Source: Streptomyces sp. MUM 203J
GTDB taxonomy: Bacteria; Actinomycetota; Actinomycetes; Streptomycetales; Streptomycetaceae
Assembly: GCF_022414595.1 (NCBI RefSeq)
Contig: NZ_JADWYO010000018.1
Span: forward strand, 1 to 64,000
Length of the DNA: 64,000 bases
Reading direction: 5' to 3'
Shown: one piece after another, positions 52,580-61,770 of the stretch
Layout: each line of letters begins with the position of its first letter
How positions within the stretch are numbered: position 1 is the stretch's first letter
Notes under the pieces: model-generated
Told to the model about the DNA's origin: nothing
Seen by the model: only the letters and a program-made list of their open reading frames with translations
The model's database searches: none
Position numbers and translations under genes: made by a program

Positions 52580-53494
52580 TCAAGAGGCCAGGACCTCGGG
52601 GTGTTTGACGAGGTGAACGTTCTTGAAGCGGGCGCCGTTGCGGGCGAGGGCGACCAGATGGGGGGCGGTGAACGCGCGCCAGCGGGCCCGGGCGGACTCG
52701 ACGAGCTGAAGACCATCGCCAGGGCCGCGGCCGGGCTGCCGGCCCCGCGGGTGACCTTGGTCCTCAGCTTCACGGTACTGTAAGTGGACTCGAGGATTTG
52801 TCGTGCGCAGGTGCACCCAGCGCTCGGCGGGGAAGTCGTAGAACGCGAGGAGCTCGTCGGCCTCATCGGTGACCTTCTTGGCCACTTTCGGCCACTTCGC
52901 TCCGTAGGTGCGCTCGAAACCCTTGATCGCCTTCTCTGCGTGGTCGCGCGCCTTCTCTGCGTGGTCGCGGTCCTCTGCGTTGTAGATCTCCTGCAGGGCC
53001 TTCTTCGCGCCGGGCCGAGCCGACTTCGGTAGCGCGTTCACGACATTGCGGACCTTGTGAACCCAGCACCTCTGGTGCCTGGCCTGCCGCTCCATCGCGG
53101 GCACGAAATCCCCGCAGGACAGTCCGTGGAGGCAGGGTAAAGGAAGTACCTCGCTGATCTTCGGGGACTTGCGGCACCACGGCGCGGGGATCTTCGAGGA
53201 GAACCGCTTGCGCTCACCGGTGTCCACATCGACGCGCTTGTCGTTCACGCGGGGCGCCTTCACCGCGACCGTCCCGGCGGCAGTGGTCACCGTCCGCTCG
53301 CGGTGATGGCCGTCGCGCACCACCAGACGGCGGCCAGCCTCATCCCGTTCACCAGCCAACTCGGCAATGTACTGGTTGACTTCGGCCTCCAGGGCCGCAG
53401 CGAGCATCCGCCGGGCACCCTCGCGGACGATCTCGTCCATCAGGGATCCGGTCTCGGTGGTGCCGTCGTTGTTGACCGCGCTGAGCACGGGCAT
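52580..53494 (-). mobile_element. IS256-family (Mutator) transposase remnant with internal deletion and frameshifts
   Basis: The N-terminus is typical IS256 (MLAAALEAEVNQYI, then RDGHHRERTVTTAAGTVAVK), as is the region after the middle (QRCWVHKVRNVVNALPKSAR, YDFPAERWVHLRTTNP, SARARWRAFTAPHLVALARN). Roughly 100 residues are missing between DFVPAMERQ and HQRCWVHK, removing two of the three DDE acids. The segment ESTYSTVKLRTKVTRGAGS is present but in another frame, so there are two compensating shifts. It is inactive. Confidence 0.85.
52928..52969. repeat. Exact 21-bp tandem duplication inside the IS256 remnant
   Basis: A 21-nt unit is repeated twice without a mismatch (52928-52948 and 52949-52969). 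It duplicates seven codons (ARDHAEK) of the transposase, in frame. This is a slippage-type scar in a dead gene. Confidence 0.85.
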
Positions 53495-53814
53495 GCCTTC
53501 CCAACCCGCGGTGCAACGCGGGCCTACTCGGTGACCATCAATCGATCACTCGGGAAGTTACGCCCCTCGTGCGTTCTCCCGCGAGCCGATCCACAAGTCC
53601 TGGGCGTTGCTCTCCCGGGCGCCAGGACCACGGACGGCGGGCAGCCCGTGACCGTGACCACGCCTCCCTCGGGCACTCCAGGGTGATCTGATCCCAGTCC
53701 CGCAGCCCCCTGGCGCGGTCCCCCACACGGTGTGCGGCACCGGGCGTGGTGAGGATCAGAGGAACAGGGGGAACGCTGGCGAGGAGGGCGGTCGGGCCGC
53801 CGCGCATGCGGACG

Positions 53815-54400
53815 GGGAAGTGGGCGCCGGTGTCGGCGACGCAGCCCGGCGCGGTCGTCATGGTGACGAACTGACTGGTTCAGCTGCGCTGCCGCGGCGC
53901 TGGTGGAGAAGGCGAAGACGTTCTCCTTGCGGCGCGGCGGATGGTCGGCGGGCAGGCCGGTGATGTAGGCGGGATGGTCGAGGGAACCGTCGCGTGCGTC
54001 TTGGACGTGGGCGGGGGCGTGCTGGCCCAGGACGGCTCGGGGCCAGGGGCGGTCGGCGCAGGAGAATCACATCGCAGTCGGCCGCGGCAGCGCACCCGTC
54101 CGGTTCGGCCACGGTCAGCTCGTACGGCGCCGCCCGGAAGTTCGTGGCGGTGGCCGCGCGGCGGGCACCCCGGGCGGCGAGGTGGGCCTTGGCCCGGTGC
54201 AGGCGTACGTCACAGAGGGTGGCGTAGAGGAGCCGGTCGAGGTTGAACTCCTCAACAGTGTCGAAGTCGAAACAGGCTCAGGCGCTGGATACCGGTGCGG
54301 ACCAGGGCTTCGACGACGAGCGTGCCGACCGATCCGCATCCGACCGCACCCGGGTGCAGCCGGGCCAGGTCGTCCTCGGTTGCACCGCTGCGCTGCGCCT
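53815..54400 (-). pseudogene. ThiF/E1-like adenylyltransferase remnant
   Basis: Read with frame changes, the minus strand gives AVGCGSVGTLVVEALVRTGI, then VEEFNLDRLLYATLCDVRLH, RAKAHLAARGAR, RAAPYELTVAEPDGC, and HPPRRKENVFAFSTSAAAAQ with TTAPGCVADTGAH. This matches ThiF-family proteins of the type that adenylate a C-terminus, including the nucleotide-binding GCGSVG and the Arg-bearing NLDR. At least two frameshifts (one just after the IQRLSLF strand) inactivate it. The first and last parts are missing. Confidence 0.62.
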
Positions 54401-54508
54401 CCACCGCGGCGTCGCCCGGTGGCTCGGCCGCGGCCCCTGCCCGTCAGCGGCGCCTCCTCCACCAGATCTCCGCCGGACGCACCCGACTCCACCGACCCCG
54501 GTGATTCC

Positions 54509-55735
54509 TCAGAGCCGGACGATGACGAGGGCGGTGTCGTCCATGGCGCCTCCGGTCGGGAGCAGCTCGTACAGAAGGATGTCGGCAAGGCGTTCGGGGT
54601 CGGCCGCACGATGGCGGCTGAGAGCGTCGGCGAGGCGGGAGAGACCGGTGTCGATGTCCTCACGGCGGCGCTCGATCAGGCCGTCGGTGTAGAGGACGAG
54701 GGTGTCGCCCTCGGTGAACGCGGCGGTGGCCTGGGGGCGGGCGCCGTGCTCGGGGCGGGCACCGAGCGGCGGATCGGTGGCCTGGTCGAGGAACTCGACG
54801 CTGCCGTCGATACGGAGCAGGGCCGGTGGGGGGTGGCCGGCGCTGCTGTAGGTGAGGGTGTTGGTGTCCCAGTCGACGTAGGTCTCCACCGCGGTGGTGT
54901 TCTCGGCGCCCTCGATGGAACGGGCGTACAGACCGAGGACTTCCAGGGCCTGCGCGGGGCCGGCGGCGACACGGGAGGCGGCCGAGAGAGCGCTGCGGAG
55001 CAGGCCCATGACACCGGCAGCTTGCAGGCCGTGGCCGACGACGTCGCCGACGGCGATCCCGATGCGGTCACCGGGCAGGTCGACGAGGTCGTACCAGTCG
55101 CCGCACACGTTCAGGGAGCCGACCGCGGGCCGGTAGCGCACAGCGGCCCGGTGGTGCCCCACGGGCCCGGGGGCGGGGAGCATGGCCTCCTGCAGGGCGA
55201 GAGCGACCTCGCGTTCCCGGGCATGGGCCTCACGCAGCCGTTCGTTGACTTCCTGCAGCTCCCGGGCCCGGGTGTACAGCTCGGCCTCCAGGACACGAGC
55301 CCGGCTGCCCTCCGGCCCGCCCCGGGCCCTGATCAGCTCGGTGACTTCCTCGACCCTGTGCACCAGCAGCTCCACCCGGCCGTCCGTGCCGATGATGGGA
55401 GCATTGACCGGGCTCCAGTACCGCTCCTCCCACTCACCGGGGCGCTCCGGCGACTCCACGTCATAGCGCTGCAGCGCCATCGTGTCCCGCTCACCGGTGG
55501 TCAGCACCCTCCTGAGTGATGCCTTCAGATTCCGCGCGCCGGTCGCGGCGGGATCTCCGGGATTGTCCGGGAACACGTCGAACAGGTACCGGCCCACCAG
55601 CTGCTGCCGAGTACGGCCGGATTGGCGCATGAACTCCTCGTTCACGTCCGCGTACACCAGCTCGGGCGTCAGCAGGGCCACCATGCCGGGCAGCTCCCGG
55701 AACACCGCCTCGTAGTTGATTCCCGACTCCGCCAT
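54509..55735 (-). CDS. PAS-domain PP2C (SpoIIE-type) serine phosphatase
   Basis: This 408-residue protein has an N-terminal PAS domain (about 5-130: FRELPGMVALLTPELVYADV, YWSPVNAPIIGTDGRVELLV), a coiled-coil linker (about 135-175: ARELQEVNERLREAHARERE), and a SpoIIE/PP2C phosphatase domain with the metal-binding acids in GDWYDLVDL, VGDVVGHGLQA and AMDDTALVIVRL. These proteins dephosphorylate anti-sigma-factor antagonists in Streptomyces stress and development switches, with PAS sensing light, redox or a ligand. Start ATG 55735. No partner anti-sigma gene is adjacent. Confidence 0.9.
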   Translation of the reverse strand: MAESGINYEAVFRELPGMVALLTPELVYADVNEEFMRQSGRTRQQLVGRYLFDVFPDNPGDPAATGARNLKASLRRVLTTGERDTMALQRYDVESPERPGEWEERYWSPVNAPIIGTDGRVELLVHRVEEVTELIRARGGPEGSRARVLEAELYTRARELQEVNERLREAHAREREVALALQEAMLPAPGPVGHHRAAVRYRPAVGSLNVCGDWYDLVDLPGDRIGIAVGDVVGHGLQAAGVMGLLRSALSAASRVAAGPAQALEVLGLYARSIEGAENTTAVETYVDWDTNTLTYSSAGHPPPALLRIDGSVEFLDQATDPPLGARPEHGARPQATAAFTEGDTLVLYTDGLIERRREDIDTGLSRLADALSRHRAADPERLADILLYELLPTGGAMDDTALVIVRL

Positions 55736-56363
55736 GACTGCCTGCCCAGTGCTCGGTGCCGTCCTTGACCTCCACGATAAGAGCTGGACGGATCAGGCGC
55801 GGGCCGCCGCCATCCCTGCGGTGAGCCGTCGGCCTGGGCCGCGGGGAAACGGCCGGCACAGCGCGGGAAATGATCTTCAGGCAGAGGTGCACCGTCCCTG
55901 AGGGGCGAGTCTCGTCAGTGCTCCGTGCCTCTGGCCCACCGGTCGGTGACCTCAGGATCGTCGGTCACGGCGTGCGGAACCTGCTCGGCCTCGTGGCGGA
56001 CGATCGCGCTCAACGGGTGGACCTGCGCGGCCTGCCGGGTGAACCCTACGGCCTGCCCGGCGGGCGCGGCGATCATCCGGTGCCGCTCGTGCAGCAGGGC
56101 CCGCCCTGCAACGAGCGGCGCCGTGCGGCGAACGGGTGTTCGCCTGCTGCACGGCGCTGCTGTACGGGGTCGGCTGCCGGTGGCCCACCGCTCCATCGCG
56201 CCCGGCTCCTTCTTCACCGGGAGGAACGTGCTGCCGGCGTGGTGCCCCCTCCTGCGCCGCCCTGCCGGGCCACGCAGGCGCCCTTGCGTAAGGCAAGGGG
56301 CATCAGAGATCACCGTTTGCCGATATCCTTGCACGTGATCGTACGTGGGGAGAGGTCTGCACC
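55736..56363. other. Stretch without an intact gene; possible remnant on the minus strand
   Basis: A minus-strand frame ending near 55915 reads GRALLHERHRMIAAPAG and AAQVHPLSAIVRHEAEQVPH and looks protein-like, but the N-terminal half has no coherent reading. It may be the tail of a broken, unrecognised gene. Nothing else is seen. Confidence 0.3.
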
Positions 56364-57446
56364 TTGTTGTGTGGCTGTGGCGGAGACATCGCCGGGCACT
56401 TCGCCTTCTGCCCGCACTGCGGGATTGAGCTTCGCTGTTCTGACGAAGCGCGCCATGGCGTTTCCCCATCGGCTGGGTCACTGTGCCGAACGCTCCGTTC
56501 CTGCGCGACGAGGACCTTCGAGCGTCTGGCTGACGACCATTTCCGTGGGCCGGTGCCGGACGAAGAGGCGTATACCAAGTTCAACCTGCAGGACATCTAC
56601 CGCTTGCACAGCGACCGCGTGGTGATCCGCGAGTTCCAGCGAAGCGAAGAAGCCCTCAATGGAGCCGACTGGGAATGGTGGTTCCATTCGGGCGGCCACG
56701 GCTTCGGGATGCGGGTCCAGGCCAAGCGCGCGAAGCGCGGCGGAGGCTACGAGCTTGAGCACGTCGTCCGTCGGACCGGTGCCCGCCAAAGTGAGCTGCT
56801 GGTCCAGGACGCGCAGGCCGTCGGCTGCTTTCCCGCCTATGTCCTGTACAACCACCGCAACTGGGTGGCGGCATCTCCACTCGGACAGGTGACTGCTTGC
56901 CGTCACGGGCCCGGCGAGCAGAGGCAGTTGGGCTGCACGCTCGTCTCGGCGTTGACCGTCCACGCCGTCCTGCGTAGCCGTCCCGTGAAAGCAGCCTACG
57001 TCCGGGACCGCAGCGTTCCGTGGCATCGCCTTCTCTGTGACGGTCCCCGCGGCGAGCAGACCGGGCTTCACATGGCCCATACGGCGGCCAAACACCTTCA
57101 TCAACGAGGGCTGCACGACCTACGCGCCGCCATCCGTGCCGAGGTCCGCTGGTCGAAGAACCGGGACCGCTATGGGGCTGCCGCCCGATACGGACCCTGG
57201 GACGAGTCTGAGGAAGCAGGTGAAGGCGGCACGATGGCGACACCCGACGTACCGGACCCGGACTACCAGCGCGCTGAGGACGAGGTGCTGGGCATGCCGA
57301 TCTACCGAGGCATCGGCGAAACTCTGGAGCAGCCGCTCTCTCCTTTGCCAGACAGAGTGCGGGCCATGATCGAAGGCGCCGTCACCGAGCCGCCTGACGA
57401 ACGTGCGGCCGGGGCCATACTCGTCGACCTCACGGCCTCAGATTAG
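56364..57446 (+). CDS. DUF6615-like protein with N-terminal zinc ribbon
   Basis: The protein has 360 residues. The N-terminus is a short zinc-ribbon-like segment (CGC...CPHC within the first 20 residues). The body contains TFERLADDHFRGPVPDEEAY, KFNLQDIYRLH and WEWWFHSGGHGFGMRVQAKR, the last a D/E-x-QxK-like pattern reminiscent of nuclease-fold cores (WEWW...VQAKR). It resembles the family called DUF6615; function is not established. TTG at 56364 is chosen because GGGGAGAGG lies about ten bases upstream. Third-position G/C is lower than average and it sits among IS remnants, suggesting acquisition. A role in defence is possible but only a guess. Confidence 0.65.
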   Translation: MLCGCGGDIAGHFAFCPHCGIELRCSDEARHGVSPSAGSLCRTLRSCATRTFERLADDHFRGPVPDEEAYTKFNLQDIYRLHSDRVVIREFQRSEEALNGADWEWWFHSGGHGFGMRVQAKRAKRGGGYELEHVVRRTGARQSELLVQDAQAVGCFPAYVLYNHRNWVAASPLGQVTACRHGPGEQRQLGCTLVSALTVHAVLRSRPVKAAYVRDRSVPWHRLLCDGPRGEQTGLHMAHTAAKHLHQRGLHDLRAAIRAEVRWSKNRDRYGAAARYGPWDESEEAGEGGTMATPDVPDPDYQRAEDEVLGMPIYRGIGETLEQPLSPLPDRVRAMIEGAVTEPPDERAAGAILVDLTASD

Positions 57447-58270
57447 GTTTCTGCAGGGAGTGGGTCCCGGTCGGTTCGGCGGTGGGAGTACCGTCCGGTT
57501 CAATGCCGTGCGGCCACAGCCGTGCCCACAGGGGTTCCATGCGGTGATGGAGGTGGGCGGCATCTCCCCGGTCGAGCGCTTCGCGAGCGGTTCGCGCCCC
57601 TCCGTCGATGTCGTGAGCTTCGTACTGGAAACGGGCGATGCCGGCGAAGGCTTCGGGATGCCCACAGGCAGCGGCGGCGTCCCAGACATCTCGGGCCTCT
57701 TCTCGGTCACCGGCTGCTTCGCGGCGTACTGCGAGGCCGACCAGTGTCCCGGTGAGCCCGTACTCGGCGGCGGCTCGCGCGTAGTGTTCTGCCTGGTCGA
57801 GCAGGGCCCGCTCTTCTCGCAGCATCGCAAGACGACTCAGGCATGCGGGGGCGCCATCGGCTGCGGCGTGGTGAGCCAGACCGGACGCCTCAGCGGTCAG
57901 CCCGGCCTCCTCATGTCGCAGCGCCATCACCGCGAGTGCGTCCGCCGGCAACATTCGGCAGCCTGCAGAGCCAGGACCGCGGCTTCCCCGTGGTCGGAGT
58001 GTGCGATGGCGGTGAAGGCGAGTTCGGCCAGTGCGCGGCAGGTGAGGTGCTCCGTTGGCCGATCGGAGTCCTCGAAGAGCCAGCCGTCTCCGGAGGACTG
58101 CGTGTCCAAGGCGACGACGGGCTCGGTCCAGGGAGGCTGACGGGCACGCCCGGTCAGAAGACCTGCGTAGCACAGCCGCCGTCGGGCTGAGGCTGCAGAC
58201 GCCAGTGCGTCGGCATCGGTGCGTCGTGGCTGGTGCTGCAGGGCAGCCTCGGCGGCCGCCCGTCGGCCTT
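57430..58270 (-). pseudogene. Frameshifted repeat (TPR/Sel1-like) protein
   Basis: A helical-repeat protein is split over two frames. The upstream part reads LASAASARRRLCYAGLLTGR and HLTCRALAELAFTAIAHSDH, then a shift near 57955 leads to ADALAVMALRHEEAGLTAEA, LAMLREERALLDQAEHYARA and WDAAAACGHPEAFAGIARFQ, ending at 57430. The N-terminus is cut by an IS5-type fragment at about 58270. Its 3' end overlaps the DUF6615-like gene by 17 bp. A single-base sequencing error could also explain the shift. Confidence 0.55.
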
Positions 58271-58274
58271 CGAC

Positions 58275-58427
58275 AAGCAGGTCCACCAACACCGCAACAT
58301 CGTTGAAGGGCGCTTCAACCGCCTCAGGCAGTGGCGAGGCACCGCCACCCGCTACGACAGGACCACCCGGTCCGACACGGCAGCCGTCACCCTCGCGTCG
58401 CCCCTGATGTGGGCCTGGGCACATTGA
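58275..58427 (+). mobile_element. C-terminal tail of an IS5-family transposase
   Basis: The short plus-strand frame HQHRNIVEGRFNRLRQWRGT, then ATRYDRTTRSDTAAVTLASP and LMWAWAH with a stop, matches the end of IS5-type transposases; the E in NIVEG is the last DDE acid. Everything upstream is missing, replaced by the antisense repeat-protein gene. It is a different IS subtype from the fragment at 51.2-51.8 kb. Confidence 0.65.
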
Positions 58428-58753
58428 CGACCACTCCTGGCAGCCGACGGACCCGGTTCGCGACATCGTTGGACGCTACGACCGTGGTGTGGGGCGGGTT
58501 CATCGTCGCTGACGTCGTCGCGACGGCACATAGGACGACGTGCGGGCCTCCTCGGCAGCGTGAGGCGACCGCCACGGCCCGCCTCAGCATCAGGGTGGCT
58601 GCGAGGGAGAGCCGCTCGTCACCGCGTCGGACCGCTGTGGACCAGCACGCGGAAAGCGGATCTTCCACAAAACCGTTGTCGGGGCGGGCGTCCCAGGTCT
58701 CCCTCCTGTCGGACATCGGACCGACAGGTTCAGACAACAACGGAGCAAACGTG
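58428..58753. other. Intergenic stretch upstream of the CAP-domain gene
   Basis: It probably holds the promoter for the CAP protein. A minus-strand frame ending near 58430 (TTVVASNDVANRVRRLPGVV) weakly recalls the end of a PIN domain, but it is too short to call. Confidence 0.3.
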
Positions 58754-59680
58754 ATGCACACACGCAACGAACCGTCACCCCGCACGGATGCGGCGGGTGG
58801 GGAGCGCCGGCGCGGGCACCGCCGGGAGAAGCGCTGGCACCGGCTTACAGGGCAAGGAACACGAACGGGTGTGGTCCTGTCAGGCGCCGCGCTGGTCGCG
58901 GGAATAGCGGCAGGCGCTGTCACCCTGACCGGCCCGGACCCGGACCCGGACACGGTCGGCACGGCCACCGCGACTCCCCCTGCCGCAGCCGCCGGCTCCG
59001 CTGTTCCCAGCGCCCTGGCCGGAACATCGTCCCCGTCCGCCAGCCCGTCCGTGTCCCCGTCGTCGTCCCCGTCCGCCAGCCCCTCCGTCTCCCCGTCGGC
59101 CCGGCCGTCATCTCCCTCCGCGGCCACGTCGACATCCCCGGACACCGTGTCCTCCCCGGCACGCAGCCGCGCCACCGCGACGCGTTCCCCTCGCCCCGCG
59201 ACTCCGACCACGACGAAGGCCCCGTCGCCGAAAGACGGCCCGGTCGGCCCCGACCCCACTCTTCCCGGCCCCCGTACGACATCGCAGAGCACGAGCGAGG
59301 CGGAAGCGATGTCGCTCAGGCTCCTCAACGCCGAGCGGGCAACAGTCGGCCTGCCCCCGCTGACCCTGCGGACAGACCTGAGCGACTTCGCCCGCAAGTG
59401 GGCCCAGCACATGCGCACCTCCGGGTTCGGCCACTCCAGCGACTCGGACACGGCGTACCTCGTGACCGGTGGCCGCACCTGGATCGGCGAGAACATCGTC
59501 TGGTGGAGCGATGAGTCGATGACCGCCCAGGAGGCGGCGGAGAAGTTCCAGGCCATGTGGCGTCACAGCCCAGGCCACTACAAGGGCCAGACCAGTACGT
59601 CGTTCACTGAGGTCGGCGTGGGGATCTACCACGACGACTCCGGCTGGTGGGGAGTGCACAACTTCTCCGACGCCCGCTGA
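58754..59680 (+). CDS. Exported CAP (SCP/PR1)-domain protein with Ser/Thr/Pro linker
   Basis: The protein has 308 residues. A basic N-terminus is followed by a hydrophobic segment (VVLSGAALVAGIAAGAVTL, about 38-56) acting as signal anchor, then about 100 residues very rich in Ser, Pro, Thr and Ala, then a C-terminal CAP domain (about 180-308). CAP landmarks are LRLLNAERATVGLPPLTL, HMRTSGFGHSS, WIGENIVWW, EKFQAMWRHSPGHYKGQTS and GVGIYHDDSGWW. Such proteins act outside the cell; in bacteria their activity is mostly unknown. Start ATG 58754, with CGGAG about ten bases upstream; GTG 58751 is an alternative. Confidence 0.88.
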   Translation: MHTRNEPSPRTDAAGGERRRGHRREKRWHRLTGQGTRTGVVLSGAALVAGIAAGAVTLTGPDPDPDTVGTATATPPAAAAGSAVPSALAGTSSPSASPSVSPSSSPSASPSVSPSARPSSPSAATSTSPDTVSSPARSRATATRSPRPATPTTTKAPSPKDGPVGPDPTLPGPRTTSQSTSEAEAMSLRLLNAERATVGLPPLTLRTDLSDFARKWAQHMRTSGFGHSSDSDTAYLVTGGRTWIGENIVWWSDESMTAQEAAEKFQAMWRHSPGHYKGQTSTSFTEVGVGIYHDDSGWWGVHNFSDAR

Positions 59681-60322
59681 CACGACGCGGCCGGCAGCCC
59701 GGCTTCGGAATCGTGTACGGCCTGGACGGTGCCGTGCCCGTCCAGGCCGTGACGGACCCGGCCCTTCCCACGAAGCCAGGAGTGCCGGCGCCCGCCCCGG
59801 AGAGGCCCCGCGAAGAGCGGCGGTCGCGTCGCCCCCTGACGAGGAACGCCAGCACTCCGAGAACCGCCACCGATCAAGGCGGCCGTCTTCAGCAGCACAG
59901 CAGTGCGCCGGCTGACCAGCGGCCCGACGGCCCGGCTCGGCACACGTGAACACTGCGGGCTCGGACGGAGGGATGATGCGGGCCGCCGTCGTCGACGGCG
60001 GCCGCCGGGTCGGCGGCCACCTGGCCAACCACCACTGGGACCGGCTCATCGTGGTCCTCGTCCGGTCACTCCGGTCCGGCCCCGTAGCGGCCGACGACAC
60101 GCGCTGCACAGTCTCCTCACGTCCGGAGCCGCATGCGGCACGGACACCGACCGAGGGGACGGCGGCTGCCCCCGCTGGGCCGTCATCGACCGCTGACAGC
60201 CTCTTCCCGGCGCGTCGGGCAGTACGGATACGAGAATTCTCGGTAGAGTTGCAGGATTCTCGTCGGACCTGGGGTACTGCAGCCCAAGGCCCCCGTCCAC
60301 AACTCACAGCGGGATCCGGGCC
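59681..60322. other. Gene-free stretch with a possible small membrane-protein remnant
   Basis: On the minus strand RRTAVLLKTAALI and, one frame away, VAVLGVLAFLVRGRR could be the signal anchor of a decayed gene around 59800-59940. No intact frame is credible in the rest. Confidence 0.3.
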
Positions 60323-60541
60323 TCAGGTACCCGCTGGGGTGCGGGGTGAGGGCGGCCCGTTGCGGGCCAGGGCGGCAGGGGTGCGTCTGTGCGGGCTCTC
60401 GTGGACGGCACGCGCATCCCGCCGTCGGCGTGGGAAGGAGGCCAGATAGCAGCCGACGCTGAAGGTGAGGATGGCGAGGCTGATACCCAGGAACGCGAGT
60501 CCCGCGGGACTCAGCTCGGACAGGGTGCGCATCACGCCCAT
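60323..60541 (-). CDS. Small single-pass membrane protein coupled to the glycosyltransferase
   Basis: The 72-residue frame begins MGVMRTLSEL, has one membrane helix (AGLAFLGISLAILTFSVGCY) and a basic, Pro-rich cytoplasmic tail. Its ATG at 60541 lies inside the end of the glycosyltransferase gene, and a second ATG at 60532 overlaps that gene's stop (TGATG), so translation is coupled. It probably stabilises or anchors the glycosyltransferase. Family not recognised. Confidence 0.55.
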   Translation of the reverse strand: MGVMRTLSELSPAGLAFLGISLAILTFSVGCYLASFPRRRRDARAVHESPHRRTPAALARNGPPSPRTPAGT

Positions 60542-61770
60542 GTCGGCGTCCCGGAGGTGTAGGAGCGCCAGAGGGAAGTCCCCATCCAGTAGGTGCGGAT
60601 GAGCTGGAACACCAGCTCGGGCAGGAGCAAGGCACAGACGAGCATCGCCTTCCAGCCGAGCGGCGCCACTCTGAGCGCGGAGAACAGCGACCAGACCAGC
60701 AGGATGGCCAGCCAGAGCGGATCGCCCGCCGGACTGCCCTGCTGGAGCGACTGACCCGCCCACACCGCGATCCAGCCCAGGCTGTAGGCGAAGCCCAGCA
60801 GACCGAGAACGTACTGCACGATGGACAGCCGGGTGTGCCGTGTCCATCCGCGCTGCCGCATGATGTCGAGGGTGCCGCGGACCCAGCGCTCCCGCTGGCG
60901 GACCAGGTCCCGCAGCCGGGGCATCAGGTCCGTGTACGCCACGCAGTACTGGTTGGCGGTCACCCGCCACCCGGACTCCTTCAGGGCCAGCGTGGTCTCG
61001 TAGTCCTCCACCAGATTGCCGCTGTGCTGCCAGAACACCTCGCCGCGCGCGTCGACGAGCTGCTGGAGCGCCGCCGTGCGGTAGAACGAGCCCGCCCCGG
61101 CCATGGTGTGCACGCCGCTGCGGGCGCGTGTGTGGGCGTACCGCCCGTACTCGATGATCTGCATCCCGGCCAGATAGCGCTGCCAGGTCGACCTCCACAG
61201 TCCCCCTCTGCCGTAGCAGGTCGCGCTGACGCCGCCGAGCCCGGGATCGGCGTCCATGACCAGTCGGGCCCGGGCGAGGAACTCGGGGTGGAGGCTGGTG
61301 TCGGCGTCCATCACCAGGACGAAGCGGGCGGCCTGCTCCAGGGAACCGGCCTGTTCGGCGAGCCGCGTCAGACCGTGGTTGAGCGCCCCGGCCTTCTTGT
61401 GGGGGTTGTGTGGAAGGGACAGTACCCGCGTCGGGGGGACGCCGGGGCGGGTGGCGAACTCCTGGGCCACCCTTTGTGTGCCGTCGGTCGAGTTGTTGAC
61501 GACGACCAGGACCAGGTCGGGGCGGTGGGTCTGTGCGGCGAGGGACTCCAGCGAGCCGAGGATCTCGGCCTCCTCGTCGCGGGCGGGAATCACGACGACG
61601 GTGTCGTGGAGAGCTTCGCGATGCGCGTTCGGCAACGTTCCCGGAGCTGTGGAACCGGAGTCGGGCCGGGAGGGTCTGGACGCGATGGCCGCTCTGGAAG
61701 TCCCAGAAGCGGCCAAGATGGGGACGGGCATGTTTTCGGGACCGAATCGAGCAATCCCTGTCTCAACCAT
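60532..61770 (-). CDS. Membrane GT2-family glycosyltransferase (cellulose-synthase-like)
   Basis: This 412-residue processive-type GT2 has VVVIPARDEEAEILGSLESL at the start of the catalytic domain, the DxD VMDADTSL, the acceptor acid in LVEDYETTLALKE, and QRERWVRG (QxxRW). Two or three hydrophobic helices follow (VLGLLGFAYSLGWIAVW; LAILLVWSLFSAL; LVCALLLPELVFQL). GGAG eight bases before ATG at 61770 fixes the start over a longer frame. It would build an extracellular beta-linked polysaccharide, but no partner polysaccharide genes other than the small membrane ORF are adjacent. Confidence 0.87.
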   Translation of the reverse strand: MVETGIARFGPENMPVPILAASGTSRAAIASRPSRPDSGSTAPGTLPNAHREALHDTVVVIPARDEEAEILGSLESLAAQTHRPDLVLVVVNNSTDGTQRVAQEFATRPGVPPTRVLSLPHNPHKKAGALNHGLTRLAEQAGSLEQAARFVLVMDADTSLHPEFLARARLVMDADPGLGGVSATCYGRGGLWRSTWQRYLAGMQIIEYGRYAHTRARSGVHTMAGAGSFYRTAALQQLVDARGEVFWQHSGNLVEDYETTLALKESGWRVTANQYCVAYTDLMPRLRDLVRQRERWVRGTLDIMRQRGWTRHTRLSIVQYVLGLLGFAYSLGWIAVWAGQSLQQGSPAGDPLWLAILLVWSLFSALRVAPLGWKAMLVCALLLPELVFQLIRTYWMGTSLWRSYTSGTPTWA

